In this document: piece after piece, positions 1-9,665 of the stretch
Position numbering within the stretch: position 1 is the stretch's first letter
How the letters are laid out: each line of letters begins with the position of its first letter
DNA from: Oscarella lobularis
Lineage: Eukaryota > Porifera > Homoscleromorpha > Homosclerophorida > Oscarellidae
DNA length: 64,000 nucleotides
Assembly: GCF_947507565.1 (NCBI RefSeq)
Contig: NC_089182.1
Coordinates: 806,001-870,000 of the forward strand
Reading direction: 5' to 3'
Notes under the pieces: model-generated
The model's database searches: none
Told to the model about the DNA's origin: nothing
The model's input: the letters and a program-made list of their open reading frames with translations, nothing else
Position numbers and translations under genes: made by a program

Positions 1-110
1 ATTAAATTTGACAGTCACAGTAGCCGAATCGAGCTAAAAGAATAGCAGAAAAAAATCGCATTTACATGTACTCACCTGAAACCTCCGTATCTATATTAGA
101 TAAGACTCAC

Positions 111-884
111 TTGATCATTAATTCTCCCGGAGTAGTAAACACCGTCGCGATCTCGTCGAGCGACAACGTGCATACCCTGTATCAATTCCCACGCTGTCTT
201 AGGAACAGCGGGCGGTTTAGTAGTATCAAGCTGAGGTGCGTGGCCGCGGCGACGCGCTTGCTCTTCTTGAGCCCGCTGCTCGGCGCTCTTCACGTACGTA
301 TCAACGCGTACGTGTTCAGTTGCAGCGGTGCGCGGCACGTGCGCGAGCTGTAGGCGTCCGCCCGTGCGCAGAACGAGTCTCTCGGCGAGACCCGTGCGGC
401 AGCGAAACGGCGATAAACCGGACGTCGTCTCGTGCTGAAACAGAATCACGTGCACGGGACGCGCTCGGGAAATGCGCGCCACGTGCTCGAGCACGTGCGC
501 GACCGGATTGTCGACGCTGCCGTCGGTAAGGAGACAAACGGCGTCTGTAAACGGGTCGGAGAATGCGACTGTTAACGCGTCAATGACGTTGCTGGTCGTG
601 CTGCAGTGCAGGCGGCTAAGCCAGGCTTCGGCGTCGGCTACGTTGCGTGACGACGGCGAAAGCGATTGCGCTTGCCATTTTTCCGCTAGCGCCGAGTAGT
701 AAACAAGGTTGAATTTGCGCGTCGGTTGGAGGACTTCTTGCTGTCGCAACCACTTGACGATTTCGCGTTTTACGAACGGCAGATATGGATACATGGAGCC
801 GGATGTATCGACAGCGAGAACGACGTCCGACTCCGACACGTCGTCGAGGCACACGGTCTTCCACGAGCGCTGTACCGCTTCCAT
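111..884 (-). CDS. von Willebrand factor A domain protein, VWA3A/3B-like (5' exon, partial)
   Basis: This exon opens with ATG at 884 and encodes a VWA domain with an intact MIDAS core, DTSGS, at about residues 27-31. A second metal-coordinating stretch, LLTDGS, lies near residue 120. After an Arg/Glu-rich linker the exon ends with a Tudor-like segment around GMHVVARRDRDGVYYSGRI. That combination of VWA plus a 'GxxVxARxxxDGxYYxG' segment is typical of the VWA3A/VWA3B group of intracellular proteins, so that is the best family guess. The reading frame would stop shortly after residue 258, but a clean GTGAGT donor lies at 110 just after codon CAA, so the gene continues leftwards through short exons and leaves the window. 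The exact downstream exons (about 1-75) were not resolved. The biochemical role of the family is poorly defined. Confidence 0.75.
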
Positions 885-2970
885 AGCGTCGAAGCGTAAA
901 CAATGTACGGGGGCTAGAAAATTTCGTTGCCCGTATAAACTCAGCCAGTGGTTTGCTCGGTTCTCCCCGTTTCTGTCGTTTCCCGTTGCTAGAAAGTGCG
1001 GATTACGCTCGAACAGTCATGGAACGTTGAGACAGTCTCTACCAACTCCTTCAATCAACCACTAAGGTTCGTGAAACTGCTCCTGAAAAGTCGAGAAATA
1101 AAAATGACCAAATTCTCAAAACAGTTGGCTTTGAGGAGGATGTCTCAGGGGGAAAGCGCATGATTCTGCTAGAGCGGGGAAGTTGGTGAGGTAGGGTCTT
1201 GGGTTTATTAGGAAATTATAAAAAATAATTGAATTTCTCTTATTAGTTTAAAGCGATGGGTGCGTGGCGTTTTTCTGCAGCTATTTCGCCGATCTTGCGA
1301 TTGAAAGTACGCCAAGGTCTGCGCGAGCACGAAAATGAGCGGCGAAACAATGAAAGAAGGTCATCATTCGCCATCTGATGTGGTTGTGCGGTACTGCAGA
1401 CAGTCTGCGCCGAATTCCGTATAGAAGAAATACTGTATTTGCATGTTAGCTGTACTGTAGTTAGGGTGAACGGGTCCTGAGCATGACCCCATAAATAAAA
1501 TGACATGAAACTGCTCTTCTGGGGTCCTGGGCAAGACCCCGTGAATAAAAAAGGCACCAGAGGAAATTTGTAAAAAAAACTTTTATTTTGAATAAACCCG
1601 GAAATAAACCGGAAGTACAAAAAATTTGCGCATAGTCTCGTCTACTTTTGCTGTCCGCCTGCACAAACCACGAGAGCTCGTGCAGGCTTCAGAGTGGGGG
1701 TCACTCCATACTCCCCTCAATCGGAGTTAGAGCCTGTTTATTCTCTTGGCTCAGACGCCTGGGACTGGACAGCCCTCGGATGTGAGTTCTGCCAACCTGA
1801 TTTCCAGGGGGACCACTTTTTTACCCACCGCAGTCCTGGAGGGGGGAGGGTGCACTGCATAACCCTCATCAACAGGTGGAGCCAATTTAACCTCTTGGCA
1901 ACCGAGTTGGGCCGGTTTTATTTAGTCACCCCGGGGCCTAGGGGTGAACGAAGACATCGGAAAGCTCTTCATCAACCTCGTCGGTATGATCCTTTGATGA
2001 ACCTACAAAGAACAAGAAAGAGAGAGTCAAAGAAAAAGAAAATTATACCTGGTTCAGTAAGAGTGAAAGTTTTGCTCTCGTCTGGATTAATTATTGATTT
2101 TCTTTCCAGTGGTTTTTTGTGTCGTTCTTCCGAGCCATCCCTAATTTTGTCCCTTCCCTCTCAACCAGATGATCGTTGAAGGTTTTATTGGTCAATTTTC
2201 GTCAACAATATTTGATTTGTCCTTATTTGAGCAACTCCTCCTCCGCGTTCAGAGAATCCAGCTTCGATCAGGGGAAAATAACTGAAAACAAAATCAAGTT
2301 TCCTTTTCTGCCTCGTCCAATTGAAGATTCCATTGGTCAGCTCGTGAAAAACATTCAATTTATCGCCATTCGAGCAATTCGAAGATGACACGCCGCGCAA
2401 TTGACTTCGTTTCACGCAAACGTCACACGAGAAGTGGTGAAACTAAATTTCGAGCGAAGGGCAATGGATGCCTTGTCACGTGGAAACCTAAAGAGGGCCC
2501 CCTACAGTTTTTCAGACCGCGATCGTCTCATTTCTTACCTTTAGCTTTCCATCTCGTCTTTATTAGACGTAATTTTCGTTCGTGCGCGCTTCTGGGCGGC
2601 TATACGGAGAGAAAAAGTCGAGAGGATTGCCAGACCCTTCGCGCATAAGAGAATCGCTTTACCTTTTGCTTTTCTTCCAAAACCAAGGTGTATGCGAACG
2701 CAAGCGCTGACGAAAATTGCCGTTCAAAGGAAAACGACGACGAAAAGGACGATGGCACGCGCTCGCGTAAAAGAAAAGCGCGCTAACGGTCTGAACGCGC
2801 GCGAAAATTAGCGGCGAAACGATGAACGAAACGAAGAGTCTTACCGAAAAGGATTGTCGTTCCAGTTCGACCACGTTCTTTCCACCATCTTGTTTCGATG
2901 CGAGCGACAAATCTTACATCATCTAAAGAAATCGTTATGCAATCAATCGCGTCAAACCGGTTTGCGTTTC
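885..2970. other. intergenic stretch without recognisable gene
   Basis: No ORF here resembles a known family. The longest is an open frame at 1694-2179 that starts with GTG, not ATG, and has no recognised motif. Two similar short hairpins lie at 1472-1490 and 1521-1540, and an 8-bp inverted repeat (GCCTGCAC...GTGCAGGC) spans 1657-1687. These might mark old repeat DNA, but no family can be named. The stretch also holds the 5' flank of the VWA gene. Confidence 0.5.
1471..1540. repeat. two near-identical hairpin units in tandem
   Basis: Two units about 50 nt apart each contain GGGTC, a short loop of 8-9 nt including CTG, and GACCC, followed by ATAAATAAAA or GTGAATAAAA. The spacing and shared flanks make them a degenerate direct repeat whose units are palindromic. 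Both are followed by A-rich AATAAA-like sequence. Function unknown; they may be the end of an old non-autonomous repeat. Confidence 0.4.
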
Positions 2971-2984
2971 ACGCCTCTATCTTT

Positions 2985-3160
2985 CGGACCAATGAGAGCG
3001 TTAGGTGAGCCCAACGTGACCCCAACGGACCAATCAGCGCGCTGGGCGGGGCTACAGGGTTCAAAAGCGAAGCGCACACCGATTTCCCCTCAGTTGCGGC
3101 TGAGGGTGGATGCGTCGCGGTTCGCTGCGTCTCTTCCTTGATTGGACCGGCTCGGGGGAA
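2985..3160 (+). promoter_or_regulatory. CCAAT/GC-box promoter-like region
   Basis: Two direct GGACCAAT motifs (near 2988 and 3028), the second followed by a GGGCGGGGC GC box at about 3045, and an inverted CCAAT (GATTGG) near 3140 occur within 160 bp. A pyrimidine-rich TCTCTTCCTT stretch near 3130 could be a transcription start. Motif clustering supports a promoter reading rightwards into the transcript at 3160-3922. The start site itself is inferred. Confidence 0.45.
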
Positions 3161-3722
3161 GACAAAAGGCAAGTCTCGGGTTGTTGTTTCAGCGTGGCCC
3201 ACGGATTAATCCCGTGCCGGAGCCCGTAGGCAGGGCGATGGGGGGCTTCGGCCTCGGTTTACGCACTGGGCGTAAAGGTCGCCAAAGTCTTATTGTTGCC
3301 AACAAGTACGGCCCGCGCTAGGCTCGAGCGGGCACGACTTGGAGGGGGTGTTCATTTACGGTCTGGTTGCCGGCACTTTTCTCACCCGAGAGGCACGATT
3401 AGACGGAGGATGACCTGGCCCAGGAGACTTCGACTTGGGCATTGCACTGCCTTTCCTGTCGACTCCTACAAACAGTGGTCGGCCGTTCTCCACTTCCGCA
3501 AGCTCCGGTTCTTCTCAGGAACATATACCGAAGAGTTTGGTACCAACGAGCCGGGGGACTCGGTTTTAGGGGCCGACTCTCGTCCAGGCGGTACTGATCG
3601 GAGTGGCCGAGGACCCGCAACTCGCCCTAAATTTTTGGAACGGGTGGTCATCGCTTGCGGTGGCTGCCTTGGGCTACGAAAGCGTCCAAACCTCCCCGTG
3701 GTGTAGCCTGGGTAACGCGAAT

Positions 3723-3865
3723 ATGGACGCAACGACAAAAGGTACGTAAAACGATGATTTGACAGAGACTGACCTTCTTTTTTTTCTGTAGATGGAAACG
3801 TGGCGAGAGGGCTCAAGAAAAAAGAAGATAAGAAGCCGAGAGAAAAATCAAAGACGGGACCATAG
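3723..3865 (+). CDS. possible 30-residue micro-protein in a polyadenylated transcript
   Basis: An ATG at 3723 starts six codons, then a GTACGT donor at about 3742 and a T-rich TGTAG acceptor at about 3791 remove a short intron. The joined frame gives a Lys-rich peptide of about 30 residues (begins MDATTKDGNVARG, ends SKTGP) with a stop near 3865. An AATAAA lies near 3917. The upstream 550 nt (3160-3720) is GC-rich and has no recognised coding sequence. I do not recognise the peptide. It could equally be an incidental ORF in a non-coding RNA, or the last exon of a gene whose other exons I could not find. Confidence 0.3.
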
Positions 3866-4113
3866 GATTTTGCGCGTCGCTTGTGCATTTGCCAGGTTTT
3901 TGTACGTTTTTTTCTAAATAAAAAATTAGTGCTCTGAATGTTGCCGCGCGCACCACATATCCGGGCGTCGTTCATATTTCGCTTTGGGACTATTTAGATC
4001 GTTTCTGGTCTCTTTGAGACCTCTATAGGCACTTTATTCTATATGGAGTATCAAAAATTCCTGGTAGAGCTATCGGTCGCTCGCGGGACGTTTTTTGAGT
4101 GGTTTTGGCGTAG

Positions 4114-4789
4114 GTGAACGACTGGAGATCGTGTACGCTCTGCAGATCGGGTCGTCAAAGCGTCGAAACGCTTGTTCGAGCTAACGAGAGACGAATAGAG
4201 TATCCCAGCCCGAAAGAAACCTTCAATCCAGTCGATGTAAGGGCAGCGACTATTACGAGACGCCGTAAACCGAAAAAAATTAGGACCCGGTCATTCCTAC
4301 GACGATCGATGAAGCGTTTGACAGTGTCATGCAATTTCTCTCCATGACCACGAGACAATGCCGAGTACAGAAAAGAAATAAGGCCGTTTGAAATTTATAG
4401 TGTACACTGTACCTTCGTTTTTCAGCGATACTATTCGAGTCACAAACCCGCTGATCCAGACAGCACAGATGCGGCTTTTTGCAGACGATATTTTCAGCCG
4501 GAATACACCTCCCTTCCAAAACGAAATCCGGTAATGAATCTTCTATTGGATCGTTCCTAAACTGGATTTTAATTATTACTTCTCCTTTCCAACGCTCGCA
4601 AGTCTTTTCTTTCTAACGAATACTGTTCGTTCTTAGCTTCAACGAGCTGAAGACGTGCGCGTTCAAATGACGCCTGGCACCTATTCAGTGACAGCCGGCC
4701 GATGGGGCGAGCAGAAATCGACGACACACGTCGTACACTTGGAAAAGGGCCAAAGCGTGCAGCTGACATTTACAGACTATAGCAAGTGA
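4114..4789 (+). CDS. AKIP1: A-kinase-interacting protein 1 homologue
   Basis: Four exons can be joined: ..4236, 4284-4364, 4426-4530 and 4637-4789, all with GT-AG introns and matching phase. Exon 1 carries a basic helix (GRQSVETLVRANERRIEYP), exon 2 the segment DEAFDSVMQFLSMTTRQC, exon 3 RYYSSHKP, and the last exon ends in MTPGTYSVTAGRWGE...THVVHLEKGQSVQLTF. This order follows vertebrate AKIP1 (BCA3), whose C-terminus reads PGTYSVTVGS...KTHVVAVDSGQSV. AKIP1 binds the PKA catalytic subunit and influences its location and NF-kB signalling; that role is known only for vertebrates. The first coding exon and ATG are not resolved: the frame is open from 4114, but an upstream exon may supply the start. 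The stop is only 47 bp from the convergent alpha-galactosidase stop. Confidence 0.8.
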
Positions 4790-4836
4790 GACGCATGCAC
4801 ACGTCTGAACGTAAGTGTAAATAGAAGACGAGCATT

Positions 4837-6289
4837 CTACGCAGCGGTTAGCTTGAGCATGACTGAGGCGTCAGGTTCAACACTGCGTACAGTATAGCTA
4901 CCGTTTGTTGAGCCCATATCCTGATGCTTCCACAAATCCCTCACGTTGACCTTCTGATTTGGGTTGATACCGGTTTGAGCCCAGCATGCGCTATTGCATT
5001 CAATATCAATTGCCTTTGTGCCGTTGTTGTTGAAAAATAGCAGAGCCCAGCCGTTGTGCAGCTGTCGGCCCCACACTTCTCCTGGGCTAGTAGAATTACC
5101 GGCTGCAGTAAACCTAGAAGAGCTTAGTTTACAAATTGAAGTACCCACATGACTACAGTATATAAAGAAGGAGGCTTGGTGGTACGAGCTTCCTTTAGAA
5201 AAGGCTACGATAGTTACTTCTGTTTACCTTCTCCCTTGTTTTCCCAGTGGATCTTGATCCACGGCTATTACTTCCGGGTTTGTATACGTTTCATTAGTGT
5301 AGGCGGAAAACGTTCGGGGATCGGCGGATATGATTAGTTTTGCGGCGAGCATAGACCACATATTAAACTGAGTTCGACCCTGCGCATCGGTCAGTTCAGT
5401 AGTAGCAGGCTGATCCTTGTCGGACAGGGACAGCAGCCCGGCAATCATTAAACCCGGATCGTTCCACCCGCCCGGTCCAGAATACATGTACAATTCGTTA
5501 TCGACCTTCAAACAAACATGGGATAGTGGGGACGAAGTGGGTAAAACGTCGAACCTACTTCCACGTTTTTCATAATCGGTATCCAGCCCCCGCCGTCGTC
5601 AATTGCTACCCTCCACTCATTCCCAAGCGTTTTACCCACTTTGGCGACGGTCTCGCCCGCCGGCCAGCACAGATTAAAATAAACCGATCGTTTCGTTGCG
5701 TTGAGCGCGTCGCGCATCGCCGCGTATTGGTCCACGGCATCCAAATGGCTCGCGTAGCACGAATCGTCTTTGAGATAGTCGACGCCCCAGGCGGCGTACG
5801 TCTCCGCGTCGATCTTCTCGTGCCCCTCGCTTCCCGGTCGCTTGAGTCCCCTTCCCAGCACGAGCACGTATACTCGCCTCGATCCGTGTACCAACCGAAT
5901 TTGAATCCCATCGCGTGCAGCGTTTTGCTCACGTTAAGAACTGTGTTTTCGCCGTTCGGAAAGGCTTGGGGATCGAGGACGAGTCGTCCTTCGGACGTTC
6001 GATTAACGACGACACAGTCGGCGAAGTTGATGTATTTGTAGCCAAGGGCTAGATAGCCGTTATCTTTCATCCACCGGGCGACGTCCAAAACGTCGTCGCT
6101 AAGTACGTAACCCTTTTCCCATTCGTAGCTAGGCGTTAGAAGGTGATGGTGCAGCGAGTACCAGGTGCTGAAACCCATTGCCGGCGTCAAGGCGAGACCG
6201 TTATCGAGTGCCGTTGCATTGACGAATAGAAGGACAAAAATCGTTATTGGTATAAATCGTTTGAGCGCGGCACTCGATGCTGAAGCCAT
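4837..6289 (-). pseudogene. alpha-galactosidase-like gene copy A, frameshifted in exon 1
   Basis: GH27 enzymes release terminal alpha-galactose from glycans. Exons are 5559-6289, 5228-5505 and 4837-5113, with the same junctions as the other three copies. The ATG at 6289 begins a signal peptide (hydrophobic stretch ITIFVLLFVNATA) followed by DNGLALTPAMGF, the GH27 start. Catalytic segments are visible: YLKDDSC (nucleophile Asp before Ser-Cys) and the acid/base region AIDDGGGW. Near 5850, just after CSCWEG, copy A reads TCCCC where copies B and C have one more base, so the reading frame changes. Both halves stay open and well conserved, so this is either a very young pseudogene or a one-base assembly error. 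Confidence 0.8.
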
Positions 6290-6322
6290 GAGTATAATCA
6301 AGTACGATGCACCGATACTCTA

Positions 6323-6339
6323 TCACGTGATAACATGGA
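6323..6339 (-). promoter_or_regulatory. conserved upstream element of copy A (E-box TCACGTGA)
   Basis: Plus-strand TCACGTGATAACATGGA lies 33 bp upstream of the copy A ATG. Related 17-mers lie upstream of B (7938-7954), C (9547-9563) and D (11216-11232). Only this copy has the palindromic TCACGTGA, which is the core of MiT/TFE (CLEAR-type) E-boxes known to control lysosomal genes in vertebrates. Use of this site here is inference. Confidence 0.5.
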
Positions 6340-6433
6340 AAGAGCTACGATTCATGCAAACTTGACATTGACAACGGACATTTGTATGCTACCGTACTTG
6401 AGCTATCTGTCATGCCCCCGGACATAAGTGTCT

Positions 6434-7884
6434 CTATCCCTGGGTCAACTTGAGCATGACTGAGGCGTCCGGTTCAATACTGTGTACGGTATAGCTACCG
6501 TTTATTGAGCCCAGGTCCTGATGCTTCCACAAATCCCTCACGTTGACCTTCTGATTTGGGTTGATACCGGTTTGAGCCCAGCATGCGCTATTGCATTCGA
6601 TATCAATTGCCTTTGTGCCGTTGTTATTGAAAAATAGCAGAGCCCAGCCATCGTGAATTTGACGACCCCAGACCTCTCCCGGGTTAGTGGAGTTACCAGC
6701 CGGAGTAAATCTAGAAGACGTTTATTAATGGATATAGAATTGTATGTGATAGACAGGCATACACTATTATTTCGGTTGGTTTACCTTTTGCCTTGCTTTC
6801 CCATGGGGTCTTGATCTACGGCGATTACTTCCGCATTGGTATACGTTTCGTTAGTGTAAGCGGAAAATGTTCGGGGATCGGCTGATATGAGCAGCTTTGC
6901 GGCAAGAATAGACCACAAATTAAACTGGGTGCGACCCTGCACGTCAGTCATTGCAGCAGCAGCAGCAGCAGGTCGATATTTTGGGTGGGAACGGTTACTA
7001 GCGCCCGTCGACTTGGTAGACAGAGACAGTCCGGCAACCAGTAAACCGGGGTCATTCCACCCACCAGGGCCGGAATACATGTACAATCCGTTATCTACCT
7101 AAAACCGAGTGTAAACGGAGTTGTACACGAGGCCGAGTCACACACGTACTTCTACGTTTTTCATGACGGGTGCCCAACCACCACCGTCGTCGACCGATAT
7201 CCTCCACGCGTTCCCAAGCGTTTTGCCTACTTTTGCTACGGTTTCGCCCGCTCCCCAGCACAGATTAAAATAGATCGGTCGTTTTGTTACGTTTAGCGCG
7301 TCGCGCATCGTCGCAAACGCGTCAACCGCATTCTGACCTCCCGCGTTGCACGAATCCTCCTTGAGATAGTCGATGCCCCAGGCAGCGTACGTTGCCGCGT
7401 CCTGCTTCTCGTGCCCTTCACTTCCCGGCCGCTTGAGCCCTCCTTCCCAACACGAACACGTATACTCGCCGCGATCCGTGTACCAACCGAGCTTGAACCC
7501 CATCGCGTGCAGCGTGTCGCTCACGTTGAGAACTCCGTGCGGAAACGCTTGCGGGTCGGGCACCAGGGTCCCATCGGACGTACGATTCACCACGATGCAG
7601 TCGTCGAAATTCATGTATTTGTAACCGAGCGACAGGTAACCGTTTTGTTTCATCCATTGGGCGACCTGTAGGACGTCTTCGCTGAGTACGTAGCCCTTTT
7701 CCCATTCGTACCCGGGCGACGTTAAATGATGGTGAAGCGCGTACCAGGCGTTGAATCCCATAGCTGGCGTTAAGGCGAGGCCGTTATCGAGTGCCGTCGT
7801 TTTGACGACGAGAAGGGCTAATATCGATAGGAATTGCGTTGTGGTAGCGTGGCGACTTGTCAGGCCGTTTGGTTTTGACGTCAT
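6434..7884 (-). CDS. alpha-galactosidase, GH27 family, copy B
   Basis: Three exons, 7150-7884, 6785-7098 and 6434-6710, give a complete secreted or lysosomal GH27 glycosidase. I chose the ATG at 7884 because it starts a normal signal peptide (core FLSILALLVV) directly before LDNGLALTPAMGF; an in-frame ATG at 7974 would add a non-hydrophobic leader. Seen motifs: YLKEDSC with the expected nucleophile Asp, SVDDGGGW (acid/base Asp region), YSGPGGWNDPGLL, EVIAVDQDPMGKQGK and the C-terminal beta-domain WGRQIHDGWALLFFNNN. Exon 2 has an extra segment, including a (GCA)-derived polyalanine run, between GLSLS and the MTDVQGRTQF motif. Its third exon is nearly identical to that of copy A. Confidence 0.9.
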
Positions 7885-7937
7885 TGCAAAAGCGAACGGA
7901 TTTGCTGCTCGTTTTGGGGGGTGGAGCGCGATAGTAC

Positions 7938-7954
7938 TCGCGTGATTAAACGGA
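7938..7954 (-). promoter_or_regulatory. conserved upstream element of copy B
   Basis: Plus-strand TCGCGTGATTAAACGGA, 53 bp before the chosen ATG. It differs from the E-box of copy A at the third base (TCGCGTGA). Confidence 0.45.
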
Positions 7955-8051
7955 ATTTGTTTGATCACAGCCATCAGTGGTAAACAATAACACTAAACAG
8001 TTGACAAAACGAGCAGCTGACTGTAACGAACTGCTGCAATTTTTTTCTCCT

Positions 8052-9497
8052 CTACGTGTGCGTCAACTTGAGCATGACAGAAGCGTCTGGTTCAACATTT
8101 GGTACGGTGTGGCTTCCATTTGTTGTACCGACGTCTTGGTGCTTCCACAAATCGCGAGCGTTGACCTTTTGGCTCGGGTCGATACCGGTTTGAGCCCAGC
8201 ATGCGCTGCTGCACTCAATATCAACTGCTTTTGTGCCGTTGTTATTGAAGAACAACAGAGCCCAGCCGTCGTGAAGTTGGCGGCCCCAAACTTCTCCCGG
8301 GTTAGTAGAATTACCAGCGGGAGTGAACCTAGGAACCACTATTAGTACAGACTAAGCTCGATTGGTAGACCGATCTGCTCGGTATATAGAACGAATTTTG
8401 CCTTTTTCCTTGTTTTCCCAGTGAATCTTGATCCACGGCAATTACTTCCGGATTAGTATACGTTTCGTTAGTATAGGCAGAAAACGTTCGTGGATCGGCC
8501 GATATAAGTAATTTTGCGGCAAGCATAGACCACAAGTTAAACTGGGTGCGACCCTGCACGTCGGTCAATTCCGTAGTAAAGGGTCTATATTTTGGGTGAC
8601 GATTGGTACCGCTCGTTGACGTAGTGGACAGTCCGGCGATCAATAAACCTGGATCGTTCCATCCGCCGGGGCCGGAATACATGTACAATTCACTGTCGAC
8701 CTAAAAGAGCATTGTGTAGTTAAACAAGGCAAAAGGACGTATGAACTAACATTAACGTCTTTCATAATTGGTACCCAACCACCGCCGTCGTCGATAGACA
8801 TTCTCCACTGATTTCCAAGCGTTTTCCCCACTTTTGCCACTGTGGCGCCCGTTATCCAGCATATATTAAAGTAAATCGGTCGTTTCGTTGCGTTGAGCGC
8901 GTCGCGCATCGTCGCAAACGCTTTGACGGCATCCTGGCTTCCGGCGAAGCAATTATCCTCCTTGAGATAGTCGACTCCCCAGGCGGCATACGTCGCCGCG
9001 TCCTGCTTCTCGTGCCCTACACTTCCCGGTCGCTTGAGCCCTCCTTCCCAGCACGAACACGTATACTCGCCCCGATCCGTATACCAGCCGAACTTGTACC
9101 CCATCGCGTGCAGCGTGTCGCTAACGTTGACAACGCCGTGCGGAAACGCCTGCGGATCGGGCACTAGGGTTCCGTCGGACGTACGATTCACCACGATGCA
9201 GTCGTCGAAGTTGATGTATTCGTAGCCTAGCGCTTGGTAGCCGTTTTGTTTCATCCACCGAGCGATCTCGAGCACGTCTTCGCTGAGCACGTAGCCCTTT
9301 TCCCATTCGTAGCCGGGCGACGTCAGGTGATGGTGTAGCGCGTACCAAGTGTTGAACCCCATCGCCGGCGTCAAAGCGACGCCGTTATCGAGTGCTGTCG
9401 TCGTTTTGACGACGATAAGGGCGAGAATTGTTAATATCGCCGAGCTAGGTCGCTTGAACGTAGCAAGTTGACTCGAAAAGGCAATTGGTTTTGACAT
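8052..9497 (-). CDS. alpha-galactosidase, GH27 family, copy C
   Basis: Exons are 8751-9497, 8402-8700 and 8052-8328. The ATG at 9497 precedes a hydrophobic signal peptide (ILTILALIVV) and LDNGVALTPAMGF. Catalytic regions YLKEDNC and SIDDGGGW are intact, as are CSCWEGGLKRPGS, SGPGGWNDPGLL and EVIAVDQD. Intron 2 has no GT donor at the position used by the other copies: after AAAAAG comes GCAAAA. Splicing there with the normal acceptor restores the frame into RFTPAGN, so a GC-AG intron is the simplest reading. Intron 1 uses GTTAGT. Length and structure match copies B and D. Confidence 0.88.
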
Positions 9498-9546
9498 TAT
9501 CGCGAGAAAATGACCCAGTAGCGTTGGATCGGGACGGAATGCTCTG

Positions 9547-9563
9547 TCGCGTGATAACACGGA
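9547..9563 (-). promoter_or_regulatory. conserved upstream element of copy C
   Basis: Plus-strand TCGCGTGATAACACGGA, 50 bp before the ATG. It shares the A-rich middle and CGGA end with the elements of the other copies. Confidence 0.45.
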
Positions 9564-9665
9564 AATAGTCTATTCAGAAACGATCCGTTTAGAAGGCAGT
9601 CTAGCATGTGGCTGTCGCGAGCCGCTACGCACACATAACACAGAAAACAAAGATTCGAAGTTTTT

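Noticed and set aside
1694-2179. 161-codon open frame as a gene
   Set aside because: No ATG start, no recognised domain, and no matching splice context; kept only as part of the unassigned interval.
3192-3290. Resemblance of CACTGGGCGTAAAGG to a bacterial 16S rRNA core motif
   Set aside because: Only about 14 bases match; the flanking conserved rRNA sequence (GTGCCAGCAGCCGCGGTAA) is absent, so it is chance or local GC-rich similarity.
3742-3775. Possible C/D box snoRNA in the short intron (ATGAT ... CTGA)
   Set aside because: The boxes are only about 30 nt apart, the C box is imperfect and there is no terminal stem.
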